Shown here piece by piece: positions 6,763-13,750 of a stretch of DNA of 35,356 nt. Under the pieces are notes generated by a model. It was not told the origin of the DNA. It saw only the letters and a list, made by a program, of their open reading frames with translations, and did no database searches. This stretch comes from Candidatus Rokuibacteriota bacterium. Lineage in GTDB: Bacteria > Methylomirabilota > Methylomirabilia > Rokubacteriales > CSP1-6. How positions within the stretch are numbered: the first letter of the stretch is position 1; the number at the start of each line of letters is the position of its first letter. A program made the position numbers and the translations under genes. The DNA lies in the NCBI GenBank assembly GCA_023249095.1, contig JAHFDK010000032.1, positions 1 through 35,356 of the forward strand, in the 5' to 3' direction.

Positions 6763-7920
6763 ATGATCACGAAGTTCGGCAGCCTGTTCGCGGGCCACGT
6801 CGATCTGGACGACGAGGGGCTGGACGGCACGCCGGCGAACGACCGCTGGCTTTCCGACGAGCATCTGGCGACGGTGTTTCCGAAGAGCGAGACCATCGCG
6901 AAGCTGATGGACCGGACCGGCTATGACACCTTCTGGCTGGCCGAGCACCACTTCCAGCGCGAAGGGTACGAGTGCATCCCGAACATCCTGCTGCTGGCCC
7001 TGCACCTCTGCCACATCACGAAGAACATCAAGATCGGCTGCGGCTTCAACATCGCGCCGATGTGGCACCCGCTCCGGGTGGCCGAGGACTACGCCACCGT
7101 CGACCGGCTGACCGAAGGCCGGGTCATCTTCGGCGTCGGGCGCGGCTACCACACGCGTGAGGTCGAGACCTTCGGCGCGCCGCTGCTCGACCAGGACGCC
7201 AACCGCGAGCTGTTCGAGGAGCAGGTCGAGATCATTTTCAAATCGTTCAACCAACGCGCCTTTTCGCATCAGGGCAAGTACTACACGCTCCCGCCCCAGG
7301 TGCCCTACCGGGGCTACGAGCTCCAAGAGATCACGCTGGTGCCGCGCCCGAAGACGCTGCCCGTCGAGTGCTGGCAGCCGGTGGTCAGCGCCAGCCCGCG
7401 GGCGCTGGACTTCATGGCCAAGCACGGCATCAAGGGCATCATCGGTGGGGGCGCGGCGCAGGGGGGAGCCACCGAGAAGGTCGTGCACGCGTTCCGTGAG
7501 GCGCGGGCCCGTGCCGGGCGGGAGACCGAACTGGGCGGCGACCTCTGCATCGGGTTTTCATTCCACATCGCCGACAGCGTCGAGCAGGGCATCAAGGAAG
7601 CGACGCCATTCTTCGAGGAGAACATCAAGATGTTCGCCCCGCTCGGTTTCGTGCCCGGTCTGACGCCAGAGCAGATCGACGCGGTCGCCGACCCCAAGCG
7701 GGCGCGTCAGGCGGGGCTGCCCACCTTGCGCAACGCGACCAAGGCAGGCACGTGGCTGATCGGCCCACCGGAGCTGATCACCGAGCAACTGATGGAGCTC
7801 CAGCACAAGTACCCCGGCCTGGAGGTCGTCAACGTCGGCCAGCCGGTCGGCACGCCCCAGGCGGTGATTCTGGAACAGCTCGAGCGCTTCTCGGCGCAGG
7901 TCATGCCGGCCTTCAAGTGA
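6763..7920 (+). CDS. LLM class flavin-dependent oxidoreductase
   Basis: 385 residues, typical of the bacterial luciferase-like monooxygenase family (PF00296), which use reduced FMN, or F420 in some subfamilies, and O2. Visible family features are TFWLAEHHFQREGY (about 51-64), the TIM-barrel strand GCGFNIAPMWHPLRVAED, GRVIFGVGRGYHTREVE, and a late WLIGPPELI. It sits 10 bp after the amidohydrolase, with the same promoter most likely. A strong hairpin just after the stop ends the operon. The substrate is unknown. A separate flavin reductase is not encoded nearby, so reduced flavin must come from elsewhere. Confidence 0.9.
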   Translation: MITKFGSLFAGHVDLDDEGLDGTPANDRWLSDEHLATVFPKSETIAKLMDRTGYDTFWLAEHHFQREGYECIPNILLLALHLCHITKNIKIGCGFNIAPMWHPLRVAEDYATVDRLTEGRVIFGVGRGYHTREVETFGAPLLDQDANRELFEEQVEIIFKSFNQRAFSHQGKYYTLPPQVPYRGYELQEITLVPRPKTLPVECWQPVVSASPRALDFMAKHGIKGIIGGGAAQGGATEKVVHAFREARARAGRETELGGDLCIGFSFHIADSVEQGIKEATPFFEENIKMFAPLGFVPGLTPEQIDAVADPKRARQAGLPTLRNATKAGTWLIGPPELITEQLMELQHKYPGLEVVNVGQPVGTPQAVILEQLERFSAQVMPAFK

Positions 7921-7921
7921 C

Positions 7922-7948
7922 ATGGGGGGCCACGAAATGGCCCCCCAT
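7922..7948 (+). terminator. Strong hairpin after the LLM gene
   Basis: A perfect 11-bp inverted repeat (ATGGGGGGCCA with TGGCCCCCCAT) with loop CGAAA begins directly after the TGA. No T-run follows, so it may work as a bidirectional or Rho-assisted terminator; the next gene on the other strand converges here. Confidence 0.7.
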
Positions 7949-7974
7949 ACCCCCCAGCGTTCGTCGCGCCGCGG

Positions 7975-8014
7975 CGAAGCCGTGGCGCTCCTCTACGAAG
8001 CCGTGGCGCTCCTC
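7975..8014. repeat. Two 19-bp direct repeats, 21-bp period
   Basis: CGAAGCCGTGGCGCTCCTC occurs at 7975-7993 and again at 7996-8014, just beyond the stop of the NTF2-like gene. Probably replication slippage; no function visible. Confidence 0.8.
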
Positions 8015-8019
8015 CTGGT

Positions 8020-8481
8020 TTATGCCGGCAGCCTGAACCCCTGCCGGGCCAGCAGCTTCCAGCCGCCGTCTTGCTTTTGCCAGACCTGAAGGGCACCGAT
8101 CCTGGTGGTAGTCGCCTTGCCCTCGAGTTCGGATTCGGCCAGGTAGATGTGGCGCGCGATGGCGGCATTGCCGACCACTGCCACCTTGAGCTCGGGGAAG
8201 GCGAGCGACTTGACGACCTGCTTGCGGGTCATCACCCCGTTGATGAATTGCTCCTTGGTCTCGACCCTTCCGTCAGAATGGCCGTAGCTGATCTGAGCGG
8301 ACGCCACCTGCTCCAACTTGCCCTTGTCGGCTTCGAGCAATGCTTTTCGCAGGATCTCGACGCTCTGGGCGACCGCCGCCTCGTCGGCGGCTTCGGCGCC
8401 CGCGACGCCGCTGAGCAAAAGGCCGGAAGCGCCGAGAGCAAATGTGCCTGCTACCGCGAAGTCACGACGCGATACGTTCAT
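8020..8481 (-). CDS. NTF2-like (SnoaL/DUF4440-type) protein with Tat signal
   Basis: 153 residues. The start MNVSRRDFAVAG and the following hydrophobic stretch, ending near GAEAA, form a Tat signal peptide, so the product is exported folded. The mature part (about 35-153) has the cone-shaped NTF2-like pattern: a helix with VEILRKALLEADKGKLEQV, then ISYGHSDGRVETKEQFINGV, and a C-terminal strand VWQKQDGGWKLLARQGF. Members are small-molecule binders or non-catalytic partners. An SD (GAGGAGG) precedes ATG 8481. It is divergent from the gene at 8663. Confidence 0.8.
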   Translation of the reverse strand: MNVSRRDFAVAGTFALGASGLLLSGVAGAEAADEAAVAQSVEILRKALLEADKGKLEQVASAQISYGHSDGRVETKEQFINGVMTRKQVVKSLAFPELKVAVVGNAAIARHIYLAESELEGKATTTRIGALQVWQKQDGGWKLLARQGFRLPA

Positions 8482-8591
8482 GGGTTTCCTCCTCGACAGG
8501 CTGGGTCAATGCCCGGTTTTGCCGAAGCGTACCCCCGTCCGACCACCCCTGTCGAAGGGCAATTATCGACCGAACGCCTTCGCCGGGGCTC

Positions 8592-8622
8592 TTGACAAGG
8601 GCGCTCAGGTGGCGGAGATAAG
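8592..8622 (+). promoter_or_regulatory. Possible promoter upstream of the duplicated-domain protein
   Basis: A perfect -35 box TTGACA (8592-8597) is followed after 19 bp by GATAAG (8617-8622). The gene start is 41 bp downstream. The spacing is slightly long, so this is tentative. Confidence 0.4.
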
Positions 8623-8662
8623 AGGACCAGCGCGCACTTGATCGTGTGAGAGGAGGAGGACC

Positions 8663-9484
8663 ATGGACATCGGTAGCGGAAAGATCCCCTGTGGCCCGAT
8701 CTGCTTCGCCCTGCAGTATCGCGACATCGACGGTGGCGCACCCCACGGCGCGGGAGGGGGAGGCGGGAACCATGCCGACCAGGGCGTGTGCCTTCAAGTA
8801 GTCGGCACCGTGGACGGCGCCGAGCGGGAGCTGCTCCGGTTCGAGTGCTTCGACAATCACCCTCACTATCACTACGACCCGGCGAACACGAACGTCCGCG
8901 TCATGCTCGATCCCACGGTCACCGGCAATCCGCTCCGGTGGACGATGACCCAGCTGCGCCGGAAGCTGCCGGCGATGCTGGGGCGCGCCGGATATGAGCA
9001 GATCGCGCTGCAGATCGACCCCTCGCAGCTGATGCCTACGCTGGACGAGGTGGAGACCAAGGCGTGCGAAATGGCGATCCAAAAGCGCCGCACGGTTCGC
9101 CACAACCGCGGGACGGACGTGATCGAGGCGGGCAACATCCGGTTCGGCCTGGAGATGCGTGTCGCCGGTCAGGGGGACGGCGGCATGGCCATTCACGTCC
9201 TCGGCGACATCGCCGGCCAGGAGGTCGAGCTACTCGCCTTCGACTGCTTCCGCATCTACCCGCACTACCACTACGGGCCCAGGTACAAGAACGAGCGGAT
9301 CTATCTGGACAAGACGCTGGTGCCGGATCCCTTCAAGTGGGCGCTCGATCAGTTCAAGACCGGGAAGCTGCCGGCCATGCTGACGCGCGCCGGATATCCG
9401 ACCGTGGCGGCCGCTCTCGACGAAGGGCTCATTGCCGAAAGACTCGCCGAGGTCGAGGCGAGAGCGCAGGCCATGCTCCACTAG
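8663..9484 (+). CDS. Uncharacterised protein made of two copies of a HYHY-containing domain
   Basis: 273 residues with a clear internal repeat. Unit 1 (about 40-115) and unit 2 (about 174-250) share the order: a V/L-G-x-(V/I)-x-G-x-E strand, F-(E/D)-CF, PHYHY (67-71 and 200-204), a basic/Asp segment, and KLPAML-RAGY (101-111, 235-245). The His/Tyr cluster and nearby Cys could bind a metal, but no enzyme family is recognised. The Gly-rich loop at 31-36 may be flexible. The SD is a purine run (GAGAGGAGGAGG) before ATG 8663. No signal peptide. It stands alone between divergent and convergent neighbours, so the context does not reveal its job. Confidence 0.75.
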   Translation: MDIGSGKIPCGPICFALQYRDIDGGAPHGAGGGGGNHADQGVCLQVVGTVDGAERELLRFECFDNHPHYHYDPANTNVRVMLDPTVTGNPLRWTMTQLRRKLPAMLGRAGYEQIALQIDPSQLMPTLDEVETKACEMAIQKRRTVRHNRGTDVIEAGNIRFGLEMRVAGQGDGGMAIHVLGDIAGQEVELLAFDCFRIYPHYHYGPRYKNERIYLDKTLVPDPFKWALDQFKTGKLPAMLTRAGYPTVAAALDEGLIAERLAEVEARAQAMLH

Positions 9485-9529
9485 GCAGCGGCCCTGTCCG
9501 TCACCCGCTCGAGGTCACGGCCCGCGGGC

Positions 9530-10468
9530 TCAGGCGAGGTGCTTCTTGAAGAAGGCGATTGTCCGCTCCCAGGCCAGCTTGGCCGACGCCTCGTGGTAGC
9601 GCGGCGTCGAGTTGTTGTGAAAGCCATGCTGGGTGCCGGGATACATGTGCATCTCGTACTGGGCGCCGCTCGCCTTCAGGGCCGCCTCGAAGGCCGGCCA
9701 CAGCGCGTTGACGCGCTCGTCGTTCTCGGCGTACTGGATCAGCAGCGGCGCCTTGATGGCCGGCACGCGCGCCGTCTCGGCCGCCGCGCCGTAGAACGGG
9801 ACGCCCGCTTTCAGGTCTGCGCCGAGCGTGACCGCCAGGAAGTTGGTCGTACTGCCGCCCCAGCAGAAACCCGTGATCCCGAGCTTGCCGGTGGACAGCG
9901 CGTGCGCCTTCAGGAAGCCCGCGCCGTTGACCATGTCCGTGCGCAGCTTGCCCTGGTCGAGGCCGGCCTGGAGGGTGCGGCCGTCGTCGTCGTTGCCCGG
10001 ATACCCGCCCACGGGTGACAACCCGTCGGGAGCGAGGGCCAGGAACCCCTCGGTCGCGACCCGGCGCGCGACGTCCTCGATGTACGGATTGAGCCCGCGG
10101 TTCTCGTGGATCACCAGGACGGCGGGGAACGGTCCCGGCGCATTCGGCTGCACTAGATACCCACGCATGGTGCCCGAGGTGCCGCCAGGCGACGGGTAGG
10201 TCACGTACCGGGCCTTGATCCGCTGGTCGGTGAAGGAGATTGTCTGGGCCAGCGCGTAGCGGGGCAAGAGCGCCTGCGCCATGACCAGCGCCGACACGCC
10301 GCCGATCGTGAGCGCGCCGGCCCGCTGCAGGAACTCGCGCCGGTCGATGCTCCCGTGGCAGTACTCGTCGTAGAGATCGAGCACGCGCTGGTCGATCTCG
10401 CTCTGGGTCAGCGCAGGCGCCGCCTCCGGTGCGAGGGGCGACCGATCCGCATTCCATTGTTGAGTCAT
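9530..10468 (-). CDS. Dienelactone hydrolase family protein with Tat signal
   Basis: 312 residues. IDRREFLQRAG (41-51) and the hydrophobic segment ending at YALAQ (about 75) form a Tat signal, after a 40-residue N-extension rich in Ala and Gln. The mature part is an alpha/beta hydrolase of the dienelactone hydrolase type: HENRG (121-125), nucleophile C202 in GFCWGG, D250 in AENDERVN and H281 in TQHGFHN. The Cys-Asp-His triad is complete. Such enzymes open lactone or ester bonds. An SD (GGAGGAGG) precedes ATG 10468. It is divergent from the hydrolase at 10571, with 102 bp between starts. Confidence 0.9.
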   Translation of the reverse strand: MTQQWNADRSPLAPEAAPALTQSEIDQRVLDLYDEYCHGSIDRREFLQRAGALTIGGVSALVMAQALLPRYALAQTISFTDQRIKARYVTYPSPGGTSGTMRGYLVQPNAPGPFPAVLVIHENRGLNPYIEDVARRVATEGFLALAPDGLSPVGGYPGNDDDGRTLQAGLDQGKLRTDMVNGAGFLKAHALSTGKLGITGFCWGGSTTNFLAVTLGADLKAGVPFYGAAAETARVPAIKAPLLIQYAENDERVNALWPAFEAALKASGAQYEMHMYPGTQHGFHNNSTPRYHEASAKLAWERTIAFFKKHLA

Positions 10469-10570
10469 GGCTGGACCTCCTCCGCTCGAGTCGGCATTCT
10501 AGCTCACGGTCACGCGTCCGACCACCGCTCTGTGAGGGGTGGTGAAGGTGAGGGGAGAGGCAGGGGAACG

Positions 10571-11494
10571 ATGCGGTCTCAGGACATCGCCGTGGTGGCC
10601 GGTATTGCCACATTTCTGCTGCTCGATGCGGGTGGAGGGCTGGCCGGGGAGAAGGTCCAGGTCAGGTGGAACGGCAACTACCCGCACAATAACGAGCGGA
10701 CGTTCTCCGCGGACTACCAGCTGGGCTGGTCCAAGAACTTCATGAACGGATTCCCCGAGGAGAACGGAGTCGTCCAGCGCGACGGGTTCCTACCGGCCGA
10801 GGTGTTCAAGCCGAAAGGATCTGGCCCATTTCGATTCGTCGTCCTAATGCATGGATGCGGCGGAATGGACAGCGTCGCAACGAGGTGGGTCCAGACGTAT
10901 TCGGAGTTCCTTGCTCAGGAAGGCGTCGGGGCGATCGCCCTCGACTCGTTCACGACTCGCAAGGTCAAGGACGTATGCGGCAGGCCCACGGAGGGCAATT
11001 GGGCCCGGCGGCGCTCCCAGGATGCCTACTCCGCCCTCGAGTTCTTGGCCACGACCGGCTACGCCGACATGAGCCGAGTCTATCTCGTCGGCCGATCCAA
11101 CGGTGGATCGGCCGTGCTCATGGCCATCGAAAAGATTATGTCGGTGCACCACCCGTACAAGTTCGCGGCGGGATTCTCACTGGTTCCCGCGTGCCGCGCG
11201 AAGGTCACGGCTGAATTCTACGCGCCGCTGGCCGTCTTCATAGCCGGAGACGATGACGCCAACGATCCGGCGTTCTGCATCAAGATGGGCGAGACGAAGC
11301 GCAAGGACGGCCATCCACCTCTGAGGGTCATCGTCTACAAGGGCGCCTTCCACGGCTACATGGACAACCTGCCCTTTCGACACTTCCACGGCTGGCGCAT
11401 GGGCTACAGCCATTCGGCGGCCCAAGATACCCGTCGGCAGATCGTCGGATACCTGAAGGGCGATCGGTGGGAGAGCGGGGTCGAGCAGAAATAG
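10571..11494 (+). CDS. Secreted alpha/beta hydrolase (dienelactone-hydrolase-like)
   Basis: 307 residues from ATG 10571; the frame is open further upstream, but this ATG follows an AG-rich SD (AGGGGA) and begins a signal peptide (residues 1-26, ending GGGLAGE). The hydrolase fold shows LMHGCGG (92-98, oxyanion region), the elbow GRSNGG with S176, the D227-D229 segment in AGDDDAND, and H261 in GAFHGYMDN. The Ser-Asp-His triad therefore looks intact. RPTEGNWARRRSQDAYSALE before the elbow is the usual helix of this group. The substrate is unknown; polyester, lactone or carboxylester hydrolysis are all possible. Confidence 0.85.
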   Translation: MRSQDIAVVAGIATFLLLDAGGGLAGEKVQVRWNGNYPHNNERTFSADYQLGWSKNFMNGFPEENGVVQRDGFLPAEVFKPKGSGPFRFVVLMHGCGGMDSVATRWVQTYSEFLAQEGVGAIALDSFTTRKVKDVCGRPTEGNWARRRSQDAYSALEFLATTGYADMSRVYLVGRSNGGSAVLMAIEKIMSVHHPYKFAAGFSLVPACRAKVTAEFYAPLAVFIAGDDDANDPAFCIKMGETKRKDGHPPLRVIVYKGAFHGYMDNLPFRHFHGWRMGYSHSAAQDTRRQIVGYLKGDRWESGVEQK

Positions 11495-11637
11495 CCGCGT
11501 TCGGTTCGTCGGCCACCGTTTCGCGGTCGCCGTAGCTACCTCCGTGGCGAATGTCGGAGCGCCATGCGCGCTCGGCGAGTCGGACGAGCCGTAGAACCTG
11601 CGGGTTACGCAACTGGCGGACACGACCGTAGGAGGGA

Positions 11638-11674
11638 GCCGCCCCGAGCGTGTGGTGTCCAAGCCCGGGGCGGC
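11638..11674. terminator. Possible bidirectional terminator hairpin
   Basis: GCCGCCCCG (11638-11646) pairs with CGGGGCGGC (11666-11674) across a 19-nt loop. It lies between the convergent hydrolase and lipoprotein genes. The 9-bp GC stem is strong, but the loop is long and there is no T-run. Nothing else is seen in 11495-11704. Confidence 0.4.
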
Positions 11675-11682
11675 GACGTGGC

Positions 11683-11722
11683 GATCAGTTCTGCCAGCGG
11701 TGGATCAGTTCTGCCAACGGTG
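11683..11722. repeat. 20-bp tandem duplication covering a stop codon
   Basis: Two adjacent 20-bp units beginning GATCAGTTCTGCCA and ending CGGTG differ at one base. On the minus strand each encodes HRWQN-stop, so the gene's last codons are present twice; the second copy is downstream of the active stop. Confidence 0.8.
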
Positions 11723-11890
11723 AGGGTGGCGCCATCCCCAGGACGGATAGGGGCTCACGACCACCGGCGGCGGGGCGACGTACACGGGGGGCGGCCCCGG
11801 AACGTAGAGCCGGGCGACGGGCGGCTCCGCGTAGACGGCACAGCCGCCGAGAAACAGTGCAGCTGCTAGTACAAGTATGGGTTTCTTCAT
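11705..11890 (-). CDS. Small proline-rich putative lipoprotein
   Basis: 61 residues from ATG 11890 (SD GGAGGTG). MKKPILVLAAALFLGGCAVYA is a lipoprotein signal with lipobox LGGC (Cys 17), so the product is likely anchored in a membrane. The mature part is mostly Pro, Val and Tyr (VPGPPPVYVAPPPVVVSPYP), ending WGWRHPHRWQN. Such short Pro/Tyr/His-rich lipoproteins are common in Gram-negative bacteria and have no known activity. Its ATG overlaps the TGA of the preceding gene (ATGA), showing translational coupling. Confidence 0.75.
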   Translation of the reverse strand: MKKPILVLAAALFLGGCAVYAEPPVARLYVPGPPPVYVAPPPVVVSPYPSWGWRHPHRWQN

Positions 11891-12135
11891 GGGCGCACCT
11901 CCAATTTCGACTCCCTGGGGCCTTGCTGGCCGCTGCGGCCAGAGGCAGACGCGGACGCGCCGGGGGCAGAGCCGGGAAGCTCTGCGGTTGCCCCCGGACC
12001 GGGCGTGGCCTTCTCGTCGGTCTTCACGCTCGCCTTCGCATCGGCGCGCCACGAGTCGGGGAAGCACCCTGGTGCCGTGCTCCATGCCACGAGCGCCGTG
12101 GCGGCCGCCAGCACGAACAGCCGATTCGTGCTCAT
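11887..12135 (-). CDS. Small exported protein, Ala/Ser/Gly-rich, possible lipoprotein
   Basis: 82 residues from ATG 12135, preceded by GAGG. MSTNRLFVLAAATALVAWSTAPGC is a signal sequence; the Cys at 24 follows TAPG, a poor lipobox but in the right place. The mature part is low complexity (TPGPGATAELPGSAPGASAS) with charged ends, and probably disordered. No family is recognised. The stop overlaps the next start as ATGA, so the two small envelope proteins are made together. Confidence 0.6.
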   Translation of the reverse strand: MSTNRLFVLAAATALVAWSTAPGCFPDSWRADAKASVKTDEKATPGPGATAELPGSAPGASASASGRSGQQGPRESKLEVRP

Positions 12136-12610
12136 GTCTTCATCCTCTACTTGTGGTGTCAGGCTCCGAACAGCACCCGACGCTCCGAGGAGGAGCAAGT
12201 GGAATGCCAGCGATCGCGATTTTCCAATGGCGTCGGGCACTTCCGGCTGCGGACGGGCCCAGGTTGCCGCCGCGCGGACAGGAGACTAGTGGAAGCGTTA
12301 CACCACAGCGCGGTAAGAGTTACATGCGGGGCCCGGTACGGTGATGCCGCTCCCTCGTCGAACCGTACGCAGCGCTAGATTGGCCAGCCGTGCTCCGCGA
12401 TGTTGACCCGGTGTGGACGGCGATCCAGGGAAAGCGTCACCACGCACACTGCGATGAGGCGCTCGCGCTCAACGCAATCCGAACGCCGTGGCTCGCCCTG
12501 CCGTCCGTAGTAGACGCCTTCCGGCTACTGTACGGCCAGGTCGCCCAGCGAATCGAGTTCAGTCTGTGTGGATCGTCGGGGGCGAACGCGACTTTCACCG
12601 AGCGCGCGGT
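12136..12610. other. 475-bp stretch with no supported gene
   Basis: An open frame on the plus strand (12390-12632) has no SD, no recognisable domain, and runs into the convergent lipoprotein gene. I see no RNA gene, repeat or convincing promoter here. Confidence 0.5.
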
Positions 12611-13063
12611 TCAGCTCTTCCCGATGTTGTAGCCACGGGGCTTGAGACAGTCGACAAAAACCTGCCGGCGTTTGTCGGCGTTTGCGGACCAACCGACGAA
12701 GTCTCGGATCGCCTTCCCCACCGTCCCAAGCCCGCTCTCGGCTTCCCGCCGTGCCTCGCGGTCGCATTCGAGAAAGTCGATCAGTATGCCTATGGGATCA
12801 TTCGGGGTCGGCGTGCGGGCCAGCCGCACGCTCTGCGACGTGGAGCGGACCCCGGGCGGCGCCTCGTAGCCCGCTGAGATCATGCATGCGGCATAGCCGG
12901 CCGAGACGACCGCCGTCCCCTGCGCCCACTCGTTGCATCGCGTACGGTCGGCTTCGATCTGCGACGCGCTCTGATCTCGGAGCGGCGTCATCTTGACCGT
13001 TGCTGCTGCGCTGCAGCCCCACAGGGCCAGGAGCGCGGCGAGACCGAGCAGCCCCTTCGTCAT
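12611..13063 (-). CDS. Putative lipoprotein with conserved Cys residues
   Basis: 150 residues from ATG 13063, chosen because MTKGLLGLAALLALWGCSAA is a classic lipoprotein signal with lipobox LWGC (Cys 17); the frame upstream is non-coding in character. The mature part has RCNEWA, AGYAACMISAGYEAPPG, FLECDRE and VDCLKPRGY. Cys in this spacing, together with the 'AxCMxxxGY' style, resembles small envelope proteins with Gly-zipper-like or disulfide-bonded regions. The function is unknown. No gene lies close enough on the same strand to define an operon. Confidence 0.7.
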   Translation of the reverse strand: MTKGLLGLAALLALWGCSAAATVKMTPLRDQSASQIEADRTRCNEWAQGTAVVSAGYAACMISAGYEAPPGVRSTSQSVRLARTPTPNDPIGILIDFLECDREARREAESGLGTVGKAIRDFVGWSANADKRRQVFVDCLKPRGYNIGKS

Positions 13064-13529
13064 CGGCTCCGAGCGTAGCACGCGTTCAAACCACTCAGCG
13101 GACCCGCGCGATGGGACCCGCACTGATGGGACCCGTGTGGGCAAAAGTAGGTGCCTGCCCCCGTGCTCTACCTCGTCTTCGTCGTCGCCGCCGTCTCGCT
13201 CGCCTTCGTCGGGTACAGGTGTGGCCTTGGTTAGCGGCAACATTGCATTTCGCCGGCGGTCGTCGGCTTGTCCGCGCCGGCAAACGTGACGAACAGGATC
13301 ACCGTGTAACCATTACAAAGCGGGAAGAAAATTCTTCGCCGCATCCCGATCACGATGGCTCGTTCGCCGGTCTTTTGCCCGCCTACGTGGAGAACTTGCG
13401 GTTGGTGCGTGTAGAAGTTACTGGCATTCCCGTCGCGCTCTGTGGTGTCGGCCCCGTACTTCTGCGATGGGGCGAAAGGGGGGCTGGCACGGACTTCGCA
13501 CTACTCGGAAGACAGCGGAGGTGAGGGCA
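13064..13529. other. 466-bp stretch with no supported gene
   Basis: A GATGGGACCCG direct repeat occurs near 13107-13133. From GTG 13151 a 27-residue frame would encode a single hydrophobic helix (LYLVFVVAAVSLAFVG), but it has no SD and is too short to claim. Nothing else is recognised. Confidence 0.4.
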
Positions 13530-13740
13530 ATGAAGATACTCCGTCGGGTGTGCGCGCTTCTCATCGCCACGGGGCTCGCGACGCGCTGCCCTGGCGAAGT
13601 ATCAGAGCGCCGAGAAGCTATCGGTGACGGGTAAGCTCGACGCGGAGACCACGGCGCGGCTCGACGTCCACCAACGGCTGTTTCGTCCCAGGGGAGTCCG
13701 GAGCGGCGTGCTGGAGCACCCGACTCGTCGCCTCCAATAA
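13530..13740 (+). pseudogene. Frameshifted small secreted protein with a peptidoglycan-binding-like segment
   Basis: ATG 13530 has a good SD (GGAGGTGAG) and starts a signal-like peptide (MKILRRVCALLIATGLA), but that frame stops after 34 codons. In another frame the DNA then encodes LAKYQSAEKLSVTGKLDAET, which matches the PG_binding_1 motif (FQxxxGLxVTGxLDxxT), and continues to TAA at 13738-13740. The two halves make one plausible exported protein if a base or a short piece was lost around 13585-13595. It ends 10 bp before the DUF748 gene. A sequencing or assembly error is the alternative to a true pseudogene. Confidence 0.5.
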
Positions 13741-13750
13741 TGAGGACGAC

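Noticed and set aside
5409-6896. Open frame of 495 codons on the minus strand
   Set aside because: Antisense of the second amidohydrolase, Arg/Val/Gly-rich without motifs.
7975-8014. CRISPR-like repeat
   Set aside because: Only two units with a 2-bp spacer; a simple tandem duplication.
12390-12632. 80-codon plus-strand frame
   Set aside because: No SD or domain, and it overlaps the end of a convergent, better supported lipoprotein gene.
13151-13234. 27-residue single-helix membrane peptide
   Set aside because: A convincing hydrophobic helix, but no SD and too short to support without comparison.
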